Origin: Steinernema hermaphroditum
Taxonomy: Eukaryota; Nematoda; Chromadorea; Rhabditida; Steinernematidae
DNA length: 64,000 nucleotides
Direction of reading: 5' to 3'
Assembly: GCA_030435675.1 (NCBI GenBank)
Contig: CM059624.1
Location: forward strand, 11,184,769-11,248,768
The position numbers were made by a program, and so were the translations under genes. Positions 1-12,002 of this stretch are shown here, in pieces. The notes beneath the pieces were generated by a model. The model saw only the letters and a list, made by a program, of their open reading frames with translations, was not told the DNA's origin and did no database searches. Each line of letters starts with the position of its first letter. Positions within the stretch are counted from its first letter, which is position 1.

Positions 1-700
1 ACAGGGGTTGACGGTACTTTAAATAAGTTGTAAATGGTTTCGATTAGGCGGCCTCAGTGCCAACGTATTTGTTCGCCTAACCCAAACTAGAAACTCGATC
101 GAGTAGCAACACGGTTCCGATTTGACAAGGACAAATATTTCAGCTGAAATATGAGCACAAGAAAAGCTCACCACCTCTTCTGATCAGATTAGCTCGGCTC
201 TCAGAGTTCACGTCAGTGAACGCGATCAGGTTAATATAGGGGCTACTGGAACGATTCGGAATGCATTTAGCAGTCTGACGTGAAGCAGAACTAAGCCAAC
301 CTTAGTGCTTAGAGACTTTTCGTCGATTATAAAATGCGCAATATGAATAATGAATGCAAGTGGAGTACAATGTGATCTGTGGTTCCTTTCGGAATTCTCT
401 CGGAAATGTTTGTTGGAACGACCACTGTGCTGGCGATACTGTCAAAAGCAAGACTCTTCACGACTTTAGGAAAGTTCTTCGTCTTGATCGAAAGTTCTTG
501 ATCAAATAGTTCTAGATATTCAATCATTTTTTATTTTTTCCCTACCCGATAAAGACAAATGGTCACCAAAACGAGCGCAACCGTCTTTATTAATATTATA
601 CTAAAATGAGGTATCCATCACAAGGCAGTTGATGTTCCTCTTCTTACGAGACTGTTCGCATTTTTATCGAAAATTGCTCGGACGTCGCCGTAGCACTTCA
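1..700. other. intergenic, no gene seen
   Basis: No frame with splice-compatible exons or a recognisable domain. AT-rich sequence downstream of the minus-strand chemoreceptor that ends at 701. I see nothing supportable here. Confidence 0.5.
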
Positions 701-1768
701 CTATTCCTTCCCGGTAGCTACTGAAAGCAATGAGTGCCGATAGGGTGTTGACGAAGAAACGCAACTAAAAGTAGAACTTAAGACCACACACTTCATCACT
801 CGAAGTACCATAACCATGTGGTCGGTGATCTTTATGACGGAGGGGCACTTTCCCGTCGAGAGACCTCTGGCGACCTGGGCCATCGCCTTCAGGGCGATGC
901 ACAGAGATCCTGCTAAAGTGCCTTCTTATGGAATGGTCTCTTTGATCGTCTTACAGGCGCTGACAAGAAGAAGGAGCACTGGCGGGGTGAAGTAGATGAG
1001 CACACTCTTGATGATCGTGTTCTTCTGCTTCTGGTACTTGTCGGCCCCGATGGTCTGGACGAGAATCGCGTTGTCCTTCTTGAAGACCACCTGGTAGAAC
1101 GTCTGAAAGAGCGTTCCCATTTGCATCTCGGAACTCGCCTAACCAGGAGGTAGAAGACGAACATGGTTATGAAGAGAAACATCTGCGTCCCGCAACGAAT
1201 CGTCGTGTGGATGTCCAGGAGGATGATGCTGTAGAGGCCCGGTTTGTAGATGCGCTCGGGAAATTCTATGGAGGCGAGACAGAAGGCGGCCACGTGGCCT
1301 CCAAACACGAAGAATCTGACGGTTCTGACGAACATTTCTAAGGGAAAGTGCTGGGACGGTACCTTTCAGTGTAGAACTTCTGATACTGCACTGGTTTCAC
1401 GAAGCTGAAGTAGGTCAAGACGATGGTCAGAGTTCCTTGGAACTGATATATGTTGAATGTGGTTGTCAGAAGCAGCATCTGAGGAAGCCAGTCGCGCACG
1501 TCTTGTCTAAGATAATGGAATTTTCGCGCATGTAATCGACTTGTTCAAACTTGTCGTTTTCATAAGAAGGAGTAACGATGTTTCTCGTGATTTTATAAAT
1601 ACAGCAAATTAAACTTGGAATCGCTATATTCAGCGAATATATTTGAGAAAGCGATGAAGGGACGTATTTTAAGGAAAGGAAGATCAGGGCGACGTTGACA
1701 GCAAAGACCGGGTAGAGCAGAATAGCATCGAATGTTTCAAAGAATGCTTCGGCGGCCTCTTCGCTCAT
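701..1768 (-). CDS. seven-transmembrane serpentine chemoreceptor (SR-type GPCR), five exons
   Basis: Complement of exons 1551-1768, 1363-1506, 1144-1324, 955-1102 and 701-912; total 903 nt, 300 aa, closing exactly in frame. Introns are 44, 38, 41 and 42 bp with GT donors and TTAG, TCAG, TTTCAG and TTTAG acceptors. The N-terminus MSEEAAEAFF leads into hydrophobic segments. Exon 2 holds a TM3-like stretch ending in TYFSFVKPVQYQKFY, a post-TM3 motif typical of nematode chemoreceptors. Exon 4 holds the polar-to-hydrophobic TM6 run (KYQKQKNTII followed by PPVLLLLVSA). Read without the tiny introns the gene looks frameshifted; with them it is intact. The predicted role, by family, is odorant detection at ciliated sensory neurons. 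The C-terminal exon is hydrophilic and short on TM7 character, so its last exon is less certain. I cannot assign the SR subfamily. Confidence 0.72.
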
Positions 1769-3084
1769 TCTGGCACTCTGAAACTGTTGGATGTTTTCGA
1801 GTATTACTCAAAACAGATAATTGAATTAGTTGAATAGAATCGGATTTCTCGCACCATTTGGAAAGTCCGTTTGACTCAACTCCATGGCCAACAGCTGAGA
1901 GAAGAAGAAAAGACTGCCACAACATCAAGTATTTTGAGTTATTACATATAAATCATGTTCAAGGATTTTCATCGTTTAAACCGATGAGAGCATTCATAGA
2001 AAGATCGATTATAGAAAGCCGTTATAACGTGAAATATATCATTAAGATTTAACCAAAGTATACGACAGTAATTCCATGAACAAAGGCCAAAAGGAGTACT
2101 GGGTTCGTGGTACTGGGTTGCGAGAGTTGTTTTTATTCAAAAAGGTCGTACGAACCCTAATCTGATCATAACTGATCTTGGCTGTTGCTTGTTACTTGTT
2201 GAGGAATACGCTATGCGTATCAGAGAAATAGTGGTGGTACAAACGAGATTGTAACAAAGATTGCAAGAGATGGTCTTCGTGGATATATTCCTGGTGTTAT
2301 ACTATGTTTGCTGTACTAAATACGACCTGAGCCCGATCACAATGCGGGACATGTTTCCACCTAACCTTATTGAAGCCATTCTCCGTTTTCACCTGGGTAT
2401 TCGGACTCTAATCGTAAAAACACATCGTTTTCGGCTGAATTATTACTTTAAGGTGGTTTCGGTCATTGTATTGAGTAATTTCCGATTGGAATTGTTTGTG
2501 CGAGGAACGCCAAATGGTTAAGGATCTACCTATGCCGCGTAATGGTGTGCAAGTCAAAGCAAACATCAAGCAAAATTGAGTTAGATGACCGCTGCACTGT
2601 CCTTACGGATTTACGGGGAAGCATTGTAGACAAAGTGTACGTCTCCGGGTTCTACCAGGAGATGGAGAAGAGAAGCAATTTGACGACCAACACAAGTCAA
2701 AAACAGAGTAAAAGGGCAAGTAGATGGTCTGACATGGAACAGGCTCTAGGATTACATGAGCTATGTCATAACACTACAACACCACTCACAAGAAGGGGTC
2801 AAATAAGGCAACGGCAACTGAACGAACTGTAAATATGTTGTTTTCGTCGGAATATATTAAATTCGCAGCTGGATTATAAATAATTACATTGTCGTCTTTC
2901 GCCATCGAGACAATTAATCGCCTTCTACGACCATGTAAAAAACGATGCATCATAGAGACACAGGTTTGTAGTTCGTTCACGTACAAGCATAATCCATCTA
3001 ACAAAGCGGGAAGGTATTTCAAAGCTGCTTTTTGTCGAAGTTACCGAAAGCACTTTCAGCATAGGTTCTCAACAGGCCGCACAC
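1769..3084. other. intergenic, no supported gene
   Basis: Several short open frames occur on the + strand (2261-2521 and 2542-2832), but they begin at non-ATG codons or lack splice context and resemble no family I recognise. A small inverted-repeat element follows at 3085. Confidence 0.4.
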
Positions 3085-3262
3085 TTAAAGGGACCTGGCC
3101 ATAGATAAAATGTTTGTTTTGTTTTTCTTTTCTGCTATTTCTCGGAAACTACTGTTCTTTTCGGGACACTGATTTCGCCATCGTGCTGAGCGACCTCAAA
3201 CAGCGGCACACAAACTTTCAGAAGTTTTAAAACCCTTTTTTATCCATGACGGGTCCCTTTAA
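3085..3262. mobile_element. small TIR element (MITE), 178 bp
   Basis: The two ends are inverted repeats. The left end starts TTAAAGGGACCTGGCCATAG and the reverse complement of the right end starts TTAAAGGGACCCGTCATGGA. About 24 of 28 positions match with one gap, and both continue into GATAAAA. The ends sit on TTAA or TA, so the target duplication could be TTAA (piggyBac-like) or TA (mariner-like); the palindromic boundary prevents choosing. No coding capacity, so non-autonomous. Confidence 0.65.
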
Positions 3263-3831
3263 CTAGGGGGGGGGGCCCTGGCTTAATCGACCGATCTGGA
3301 CCGACTCGATGAACACTGAGCGGGTTGTCTGCGTCTGGGCATTCCGTCCACGTGGTCTGTCTATCTGACTTGTAACGTATGAAATGACAAAAAAAGTCTA
3401 CAAGAGTTTGAGAGTATGGTAAAGAACGTTCATTTCATGTGCTTCGTGGCAGGAACGGCGAAATTGGGCGAGCGAGTCTTTGACGCAATTCAAAACCGGA
3501 AAGGTCGGTTTTAGGATGACTCGCCTGAGGCAGTCTGTCAGCTAAACAAACATCGGTTTCCAAAAATTCATTTGTCTGAATTTTGTGTGAGACTGGTGGC
3601 GATTTATTGCTGTGAAGTTTTAAATGTTGTGATTCTGCTGAGGCTGTTTTCGATAGAGGCTCATTTGCATTGAATTTATTACACACGAGTTTGCGAGTTT
3701 CGCGACAATCTCGAAACTCATTTGTTTGCAAAGAAGGTGTGGTTTTTCTATTTTATTCTGTGACGTTCGCGGTTTTTTCTCCTACGCTGATGTGTGTTGT
3801 TATCATCACTACGTGTTACTACTCTATTTGC

Positions 3832-3841
3832 AGACAACACC
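3832..3841 (+). promoter_or_regulatory. splice acceptor just upstream of the peroxiredoxin start (candidate trans-splice site)
   Basis: CTATTTGCAG ends at 3833, eight bases before the ATG at 3842. In nematodes an acceptor this close to the start, without an obvious upstream exon, commonly marks spliced-leader addition. A cis intron with an upstream leader exon is the alternative. Confidence 0.5.
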
Positions 3842-4522
3842 ATGTCGAAAGCATTCATTGGCAAGCCTGCTCCCGAATTCACGGCCACTGCCGTTGTCGA
3901 CGGCGACTTCAAGACCGTTTCGCTCAACGACTACAAGGGCAAATACGTCGTCCTCTTCTTCTATCCCTTGGACTTGTAAGCAGTTATTAGAATTTTCCGA
4001 TGTTGATTAGTTTTTTGCAGCACGTTCGTATGCCCCACCGAAATTGTGGCCTTCTCTGACCGATATGAGGAGTTCAAGAAGCTGGGTGTCCAGGTGCTCG
4101 CGTGCTCGACTGACTCGCACTTCTCGCATCTGGCCTGGACCAATCAGTCACGCAAGGATGGCGGCCTTGGCGAGATGAACATCCCCATCCTTGCCGACAC
4201 GAACCACGCGATCAGCAGCGACTATGGAGTGCTGAAAGAAGATGAGGGGATTGCCTACCGGTACGACTGAATTTCATGCTGCAATCTCATTGACAACCTT
4301 CGTTTCAGTGGTCTCTTCATCATCGATCCACAAGGAACACTCCGTCAAATTACCATCAACGACCTCCCGGTTGGCCGCTCTGTGGACGAAACCCTGCGCC
4401 TTGTCCAAGCCTTCCAGTACACCGACAAGCACGGAGAGGTCTGCCCCGCCGGATGGAAGCCTGGACAAGATACCATCAAGCCCGGAGTGAAGGCCAGCAA
4501 GGAGTACTTCAACAAGCACTAG
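3842..4522 (+). CDS. prdx-2: typical 2-Cys peroxiredoxin (thioredoxin-dependent peroxidase)
   Basis: Exons 3842-3975, 4021-4260 and 4309-4522; 588 nt, 195 aa; introns of 45 and 48 bp. Reduces hydrogen peroxide and organic peroxides using thioredoxin, cytosolic by family. The first intron splits the catalytic region. Spliced, it gives FFYPLDFTFVCPTE with the peroxidatic cysteine at about residue 49. The resolving cysteine lies in GEVCPAGW near residue 170. GGLG in the centre and the YF pair in KEYFNKH at the C-terminus are the hallmarks of eukaryotic, hyperoxidation-sensitive peroxiredoxins. Length is normal for the family. The start is chosen because [13 protein letters not shown] is the canonical N-terminus and lies just after a splice acceptor. 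It is convergent with enolase. The symbol reflects strongest resemblance to nematode PRDX-2; orthology is inferred. Confidence 0.95.
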
Positions 4523-4568
4523 AGCCGAGCTGACAGACTTTGCATGTTTAAGAATTTTTTATTTTGTG

Positions 4569-4574
4569 AATAAA
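4569..4574 (+). terminator. poly(A) signal of the peroxiredoxin gene
   Basis: AATAAA about 47 bases after the stop codon, on the coding strand. Confidence 0.75.
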
Positions 4575-5259
4575 AGCCAGCTAATAGTGCAATGATATCA
4601 GTATTTGCCGGTTGCGTGAGAAGCGGGCGATGAAGATGCTCGTAAGCGAAGAGATTACTGGTTGATCTAAAAGGTTCGACGAAGTCCGTTTCGACGGGAG
4701 ATCGACGTCCGTTCGTCGTGCGCAATGTGTGTCTGTCTCAAAAATGTCGGAAGAAGTTGCTATCGGTAGCTCCTGTTTCTAGACATAGTTGAGACAAACA
4801 CAAGCGGCTGAGTCAGTCGCTGTGGTTTAGACGGTCTCCGAAAAGCTGTTTCAGACAAATCAACGTCTAAAAGCATTTTTGGGGGTCTGATGTAGACAGT
4901 TACGAGCTCGCGGGTGGTCGGTTTGAATTGCAGAAGAAACGAGGTTCTTCCAGGTACCAATCAGTCGCTTGTTTGCAGGAGAATACGCCACTTTCAAATT
5001 GCAAATTTGAATTTGCATGCTGTGTCATCTCGCTCTCCTTTAGAGCGGAGTATTTGCAAACGAAACTGTGACGTTGTGATGGTTACCCACCGTTCCCTTT
5101 GACTAACTTGATGACTCACGAACAACACAACCCCACTAAGCACCAGACCAGATTTTCACACCACATTTTACTCAAACAAAAATTACATATTGTACAATTA
5201 TCAACTTATCACAATATCAAAACTACAGCTACACGTTAGATTACTGTGCGATGTCCCAT
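4575..5259. other. convergent intergenic region
   Basis: Separates the 3' ends of peroxiredoxin (+) and enolase (-). It must contain both 3' UTRs. No further gene or repeat is apparent. Confidence 0.5.
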
Positions 5260-6660
<1,401 letters not shown>

Positions 6661-6669
6661 TGTCAAGTT

Positions 6670-6682
6670 CTGCAAATAAAAG
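6670..6682 (-). promoter_or_regulatory. splice acceptor upstream of the enolase start
   Basis: On the minus strand TTTTATTTGCAG ends nine bases before the ATG. It is either a spliced-leader acceptor or the 3' end of a 5'-UTR intron whose first exon lies in the GC-rich region near 7.1-7.4 kb. Confidence 0.5.
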
Positions 6683-8332
6683 TTTTGATGCAAATATATG
6701 GGCAAACATGGACACGATACTACGGAAGTGTTAAATCGAACACCGCAAATGCGCAACACAGCCAACCTTCCAATGTCGTGCAAAAATTCCGATTCTTTGC
6801 AGGACTATCAAACGTAGCAAACACTGCCTAAGCATGTCCTACACATATCTGCAAACTCGCAGAGCAATGCGTGTATGTGGAACTTGCCAGGCGGCACCCA
6901 CTGCATCAGCACACGGGGAGAAACGGATATGAAACGGACCAAATTGATTTGAGGGGTGATGCAGCGAGAGAAAACAAGAAGGGGCAGTGCCAACCGACGC
7001 GCACACAGAGAACGATGCAGGGCGCCTATCTCCATCGGCGTCGATCGCCGGAATCAATAAAATTGAGCAAAAACGGAGTGACACGATAACAGCTCGCGAC
7101 GGCGCTGAAATACTCACAAATTTCGGTGCAAAAAGCTGGATTTGCAGGGGAGCGCCCGATGAAATCCGCTCAAACAGGTGCGAGCGAGAGGCGCAGCGGC
7201 CGATGTGCCGAGGGACGACGTGCCGAAGCGGAGAAAACGGGCGAATGCCGCAGCGAGCGAGCGAGAGGCGCCGAGCGACTGGGGCGCCCCGACTGGTTGC
7301 CGCAGAGTTCCTCTCGCGTTCGAGAAGCGCGGAGAAGAAAGCGGAGGGGAAAGTCACGTACGAAGTGCGGCCGAGATGCAAATACGCCGAGCGGCGCCTC
7401 TGAGAGATCGATTTTCTGATCGAAAGCGACGCCAAGGACGGAAAATGTGTTGACGATTTCGGTGTTTACGGTCGATCCTGTGCTGTTTTTTTTTTGGCAA
7501 AAGCAGAAATTCAGTCACAGCAAAGCCCCTCATGTTTTATGTATGAACAGTTATGCAACAATGAAGGACAATCTCTATGTTGAAATCGGAGGCGAATGCG
7601 AGAAGTGGAGAAGGTGCCGCTTCCTTGTCGCTTTGTCAGCCGTGAGTGTTCCCGATCAGTTTTACCAACCCCCATTAGCACATTTTGGTCCGAGTAACAA
7701 CGAAACCCAAAGGTTAAGAAGCCTGATTGTGATCTCCTCGACTCTATTATAATCCCTGTCTAAGGGCGCTCAAGCCAGCTCTACATTTCGGGTTATTTTT
7801 GGACTCTTGCAGTAATTTACCATCATCCTAAGAATACTTCTCAAAAGAGCCTTGCTTGCAACGGAAATTTTCACGAAACCAGTTCCTTCGGAGAGGTGCT
7901 CTTTGGACTGAGAACAAAAAAGCTCGCAAGAACAGCAGTTCAAATGTTCATAAGGGCTATCCAGATGTTAAAGACCAACTTGTGCAGCTTGCGCGTGATT
8001 AGATTAGTTTGCGTGGTCGTGGGACACGCAATTTCCGCAGAATCGCTTTCCATGGACAGCTGATAAAAGTTCAAGGGTTCACGGAGGGTGGGCTGATCGC
8101 GTGAAACGATTGGTGAACAGTGGTGATAAGAGTCGATGGAACGTTCTCGAATGAACAAAGAATAGAGGGACTCTTTAAACTCTGGGTGGAGATGAAGGTG
8201 GTAGAACCTGTTTGGGTGATGCATCGAGATTGAACAAACAATGATAAGTGTAAAAGTTCCATTATTTTATTCGCTTTATATGGCGCTTCTCGCATAGGAT
8301 GACAGAGAACGACTTGTATCGGAAAACCCGCT
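6683..8332. other. enolase upstream region with a GC/CpG-rich block
   Basis: From about 7140 to 7420 the sequence is markedly GC- and CpG-rich compared with its surroundings. It is open in several frames on both strands, which is what composition alone produces. I read it as promoter/5'-leader DNA of enolase rather than a gene. A T-run follows near 7485. Nothing else is supported up to 8332. Confidence 0.4.
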
Positions 8333-9316
8333 CTAGGTGTGAAACTTCAGAAGAGAAATATCGATGATGCTCTTCTTGAAGACGAAGACCTTTCGAACCA
8401 GCTTCCTAAAAGCCATATCTTTGTGCAAATTCACCCCGTTTCCCAACCTGTTAAACGAAAGATGAATGACCAGTGGTAAGATTAAGAAGCAGTTGATCTG
8501 GAGAAACCAGAATATCAGCTTTCCGTGAAAATTGGCCACAAGAGCGGGCACCCAGAGATGATAAACTACGGCTATGCAGCAATTCACCGCGAAGGAGAGG
8601 AACGCCTGAACGAACACAACAACATCGTATCGGTTCACCGTTATTTTCCGGCACTTCAGCTTCATGTACACGAGGCGGGTAATTATCAGAACGTAAAGAG
8701 TGATCGTGAAAGCCATGAAGAGCAGCTCCAACCGGAAATGAATCCACTTGTGCACGGCTGTGAACGGGTGCTCAACGTCGGCGAAAACGACAAACCCATC
8801 GGAAATGGAGTTCATCTTTTCGAAAGGCGAGAAACGCAGTGCACATGCTGCGACGTAGAGCGCCCATCCAAGCACCACAAGAATCTGAATGGGTCCATTA
8901 ACCTTTCTCATGTGCAACTTTACTCACTGCAATGGACCGGCTTGGCAAACAGATCTTGTAGAATAAGGAGACCCGGTTGATAGCCAAAACAGCACCTATG
9001 TACATCATCGTGAAGAAGTTTGGCGACGCTATGACCTGCATCGCGTACAGCAACCCGTACAGATCGGTTCCGTAGAGAAATCCAACACCAGAACATATGT
9101 AGCCTAGCGCGCTTACTGTGTGTAGCATAAGTAGCACTGCAATCAGTTTGTAGCATTGCCGCTTCCAATACTGCTTGTAAGTGATGAATACCTGGAATGG
9201 TATACGTTGCTACTTGTCTTTTAAAAGGCTAGCCTGACATAGAGTGTCCTTATCATTATGGGAAAACAAGTTGCGGCCGGAAGTAGGTAGAGAACTCCGA
9301 ACAGTGGACTGTACAT
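8333..9316 (-). CDS. seven-transmembrane serpentine chemoreceptor, three exons
   Basis: Complement of exons 9239-9316, 8928-9191 and 8333-8884; 894 nt, 297 aa; introns of 47 and 43 bp. TM1 is in exon 1 (FGVLYLLPAATCFPIMI). TM2-TM3 are in exon 2, ending in GAVLAINRVSLFYK, an NR-containing post-TM3 motif. TM4-TM7 are in exon 3, including VQAFLSFAVNCCIAVVYHLW and LILPLVIHLSFNR, a TM7 ending of the N/D-P..Y..FN type. It resembles nematode srt/srx-type chemoreceptors, but I cannot fix the class. The start is the first ATG in the TM1 exon. The reading frame is open a few residues further upstream but has no earlier ATG, so a further 5' exon is possible. Expected role: ligand detection in sensory neurons. 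Confidence 0.75.
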
Positions 9317-9955
9317 GGCAAGGAACTCGGAAAGAATGTGCACCGAATCGACATTTAAATACGTCTTTTAATTGAACCTGTTCCTTGTTAATTATTCACC
9401 TTTGAGAAAAATACGTATTTAGAGTGCATTTAAGTCTTGTCTTGATTAGTACTATCTCCGAGCGTTCTGTAAATCACCCCACTAGCCAAACAAACATGTA
9501 CGTACTTTCATTTTGATCAAGGAAGCGTACTTAAAGCATGATTAAATGCAGAGCTGCTGTGTACTGAAGCATGTTTATATTTAAAATTGCTCTAAAATAC
9601 TTGTTCAAATCATGAAAGAACCTCCATCTAAAACAGGTGATATTTGTACCTGAAAGTGCTGAATATTCAATTACAAAAACACCTTTAAAGTGTATAGTAG
9701 CATGGGTAATATGGGTGAAGCACTCTTGCATATTATTACGTGGGCGTCAACTGTAAGTAGTGTGTAGAATCAGTGCATCTGACCCGGTGAGAATTGGCAA
9801 TCTAAGTCAACTTTGCTTGCATCGGCCCGGCCCCACTGTTCTCGAGAACCATTGCGACGCGAGCGTAGAGGATCACAGACAAAAGGACATTTAATTGGAA
9901 AGTGAGCGCAGTTAAAGTATACACAACAAAATTAGAAGCATCATAGTTCACAAAT
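9317..9955. other. intergenic, nothing recognised
   Basis: AT-rich spacer between the minus-strand GPCR and the minus-strand peptide gene. No coding, repeat or RNA signal identified. Confidence 0.5.
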
Positions 9956-10183
9956 CTAGAATCTCTTGCAGCATTGGTCCCTATAAAGTCGACGAGAACG
10001 GCACGGTTCCACGCCAAAAGATCTGTATCCTCGCTTGCAGGTCAGTGGAGGCGCCTTCTCAAAGTAGCATTCAGTGAAGTAGCAGTCATGTCCAGGACGG
10101 CGCTGAGGGAGGAACGATGGAGGAATGGCAGAGGACAGGGCCAGAAGACAAAGAAAAGCAAAAATAGGGAGAAGACGTGCCAT
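9956..10183 (-). CDS. small secreted six-cysteine peptide, paralogue 1
   Basis: Single exon, 75 aa. A classical signal peptide (MARLLPIFAFLCLLALSSA, likely cleavage after residue 19) is followed by a basic, proline-containing linker with an RR pair at 28-29. The cysteine domain has Cys 34, 39, 49, 61, 71 and 72, spacing C-x4-C-x9-C-x11-C-x9-CC. The same spacing and many residues (RPG.DC.FT.C, SFG.EPC, RDQCCK) recur in the gene at 11330-11566. The first in-frame ATG upstream adds a basic stretch that would spoil the signal peptide, so MARL is preferred. Three disulfides are expected. I do not recognise the family; an antimicrobial, signalling or inhibitor peptide are all possible and none is shown. 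A TATA-like element and a forkhead-type site lie close upstream. Confidence 0.8.
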   Translation of the reverse strand: MARLLPIFAFLCLLALSSAIPPSFLPQRRPGHDCYFTECYFEKAPPLTCKRGYRSFGVEPCRSRRLYRDQCCKRF

Positions 10184-10213
10184 CGTTGATTTCCTTGTGG
10201 CGCACTTTCTTCT

Positions 10214-10219
10214 TATACT
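10214..10219 (-). promoter_or_regulatory. TATA-like box of peptide gene 1
   Basis: GTATAAGAAG on the minus strand, about 30-36 bases upstream of the start codon. The paralogue has GTATAAAAAC at the equivalent distance. A box this close implies a very short 5' leader. Confidence 0.55.
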
Positions 10220-10255
10220 CTTCGAAACAACATGCAATGACCTTAATTTTTAAAG

Positions 10256-10262
10256 TGTTTAC
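10256..10262 (-). promoter_or_regulatory. forkhead/FOXO-type site upstream of peptide gene 1
   Basis: GTAAACA on the minus strand, about 75 bases before the ATG. It matches the core of the DAF-16/FOXO-class motif. The paralogue has two such cores in its proximal promoter. Confidence 0.4.
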
Positions 10263-11329
10263 GCTAACAAACTGGTTTCCTCCGCACTATGCGTCAAGAT
10301 ATCGCTTTACGGAGTAGCGATTCATCGGCGAACATACGGTGGTTGGAACATCAGCGTCAAGATCCAAGAGGCCAAGAGTGAACCGCGATCACTGATCATC
10401 GCACAGAGTGGTCAGTACGAGGACGAAGATGTTCAAGTTGTACCAAAACAATCCCCCTGGAAACCCTCGTATTCTAAAGAGAAAACTAGATATGTTGTAA
10501 CTATAAAAATTGATTAATTGAGGTTTGGAAAAGAGGTTATCTAGATTAAGCATTTAGATGAATGAGGTTAACTTTCAGTTTGCAGTTCTAAAGCTTTCGA
10601 TATCGCCCACTGTACATGTACATTTACTCTGCGTGTTCGTCGCACAGTGCAGTAGATGTAAACACCTTTCTCTGTTGCGCGATCTTAGTTCACAGAGCGC
10701 CGTCATGCTGATGTTTGAACCTGTAAAGGGCTGTTTTGGAACTCGACCGTTCCTGTGCCACGATGGAAAGTGGATTAACGTGGAAGACTGTTCATCTCTA
10801 TCCCCTCAAATGGACCAACGAAGTGGCTACATCTGGTAAGACCGCTGTCCGCTCGATCCAGATAAGATTCTTTTCGATTTTAATCTTCGGTTTGAATTGA
10901 CGCAAGTGGTCGGGCGGTAACTCTTGGGAAGGCGCTGAAACTGCGATTCCATTTTGCCAACATCACTCAATTTTTATCGCTATTGACAAATCTGAGGCCA
11001 ACATAAAGGTTGTACATCCTCTACAAATTAAGCGCTTCAATTAAATGCGGCCTACAATTTAAGCGCTTTTCTCATAAGATCAATGAAGTTGAGAAATCAG
11101 TGAAGAAGAAATGAAGAAATCAGTGAAGTTCAACCAACAGCAGATCCACTTTTTGATCTACTAAGCGCATTCTTATCACTATGATTTCACTGCAAGATTA
11201 CCGTATTACAAGCTTTTTTATTTAAGATGCTTCACTTAAAAACACATGAACCAGTGAACCCTAATAATATTGACTGAATTTTATTAAAATCGGAAGTGAT
11301 TAAATACAAGGCCCGAAATAACAAACAAG
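10263..11329. other. spacer between the two peptide genes
   Basis: Contains a + strand open stretch ending near 10839 with a cysteine-containing segment (GCFGTRPFLCHDGKW), but no convincing start, signal peptide or splice structure. The 11030-11110 stretch has short imperfect repeats (AATTTAAGCGCTT-like and GAAATCAGTGAAG twice). No gene is called. Confidence 0.4.
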
Positions 11330-11566
11330 TTAAATCTTTTTGCAACACTGATCTCTGAACATTCGATACGATTTGCACGGTTCCGAACCGAACGACGTGA
11401 AGCCATCCTTGCAGGCGTGAACGGGAGTTCTCTCAATGTAGCAGGCGGTGAAGTGACAGTCGAGGCCGGGGCGATCGGGAAGAAGATGCTGGGAAGGAGT
11501 GGCGAAGGAGAAGGACAGAAGGCAAAGAAGGGCGACGGCACTCATAAGGCGAGCCATCATCGACAT
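11330..11566 (-). CDS. small secreted six-cysteine peptide, paralogue 2
   Basis: Single exon, 78 aa from the first of three clustered ATGs (11566, 11560, 11557). The third gives MARL as in the paralogue. The signal peptide ends at FSFA (about residue 22). The mature part has Cys 37, 42, 52, 64, 74 and 75, with C-x4-C-x9-C-x11-C-x9-CC spacing identical to the gene at 9956-10183. Conserved blocks are RPG.DC.FTAC, SFGSEPC and RDQCCKK. The pair is in direct tandem 1.1 kb apart on the same strand, a recent-to-moderate duplication. The TATA box sits so near the first ATG that transcription may start between the ATGs, making the third ATG the likelier start. Function unknown; secretion and three disulfides are inferred. 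Confidence 0.8.
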   Translation of the reverse strand: MSMMARLMSAVALLCLLSFSFATPSQHLLPDRPGLDCHFTACYIERTPVHACKDGFTSFGSEPCKSYRMFRDQCCKKI

Positions 11567-11594
11567 TGTGGTGACTCGGATGTTTCGGTGCTGT

Positions 11595-11601
11595 TTTTAT
11601 A
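11595..11601 (-). promoter_or_regulatory. TATA box of peptide gene 2
   Basis: TATAAAA on the minus strand, 29-35 bases upstream of the first ATG. It is position-matched with the TATA-like element of the paralogue. Confidence 0.6.
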
Positions 11602-11613
11602 CGTCTGGAAGGT

Positions 11614-11674
11614 GTAAACAGCTCGTCAGATGACCCCGATTTTCCGCTACTTGTGTAAACAAACCGGTTTGTTT
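11614..11674. promoter_or_regulatory. forkhead-type sites and 18-bp palindrome upstream of peptide gene 2
   Basis: GTAAACA at 11614-11620 and GTAAACAA at 11655-11662 match FOXO/DAF-16-class cores. The second overlaps a perfect 18-bp palindrome, AAACAAACCGGTTTGTTT, at 11657-11674, suited to a dimeric or paired binding site. They lie about 50 to 110 bases upstream of the start. Binding is inferred from motif only. Confidence 0.45.
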
Positions 11675-12002
11675 TCGAGCGCAGATATAATTTTTCGGAA
11701 TGGTGAGTCATCCAATTCGGGGAATCGATTCTTTGACGATCACCATCGAGAGTGATCTTTAACCCATTATGCACCGAGATTTCACTCCAAGTTCCGAATT
11801 TATACAGTGGCTAGGAGATTCTTGAATTCGTCGGCGACGAAGTGTAATGGAAAGTGAGGACAGAGAGGTGCCTTGCCGCACATGAAATTCCAAGAAATCA
11901 CAAAACGTGATCAAACAAACGACTAGAGATCATCATATATTCATAATTACAGTGTACAAACATTACTATCATTGGAAATTACGGCACAATCCATAAGCTA
12001 CG
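11675..12002. other. intergenic, nothing recognised
   Basis: Promoter-proximal DNA of peptide gene 2 and the 3' flank of the small gene at 12003. No independent feature seen. Confidence 0.4.

Noticed and set aside
2542..2832. Plus-strand 96-residue frame
   Set aside because: Low-complexity polar composition, no recognisable domain or splice context.
6839..7453. Frames up to 198 residues on both strands in the GC-rich block
   Set aside because: Open in several frames at once because of base composition; better explained as enolase promoter/leader DNA.
7940..8295. Minus-strand frame of 94 residues downstream of the GPCR at 8333
   Set aside because: No family match, no signal peptide, no clear exon partner; could be UTR or a decayed fragment.
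10558..10839. Plus-strand frame with GCFGTRPFLCHDGKW
   Set aside because: Cysteines caught the eye, but spacing differs from the neighbouring peptides and there is no credible start or signal peptide.
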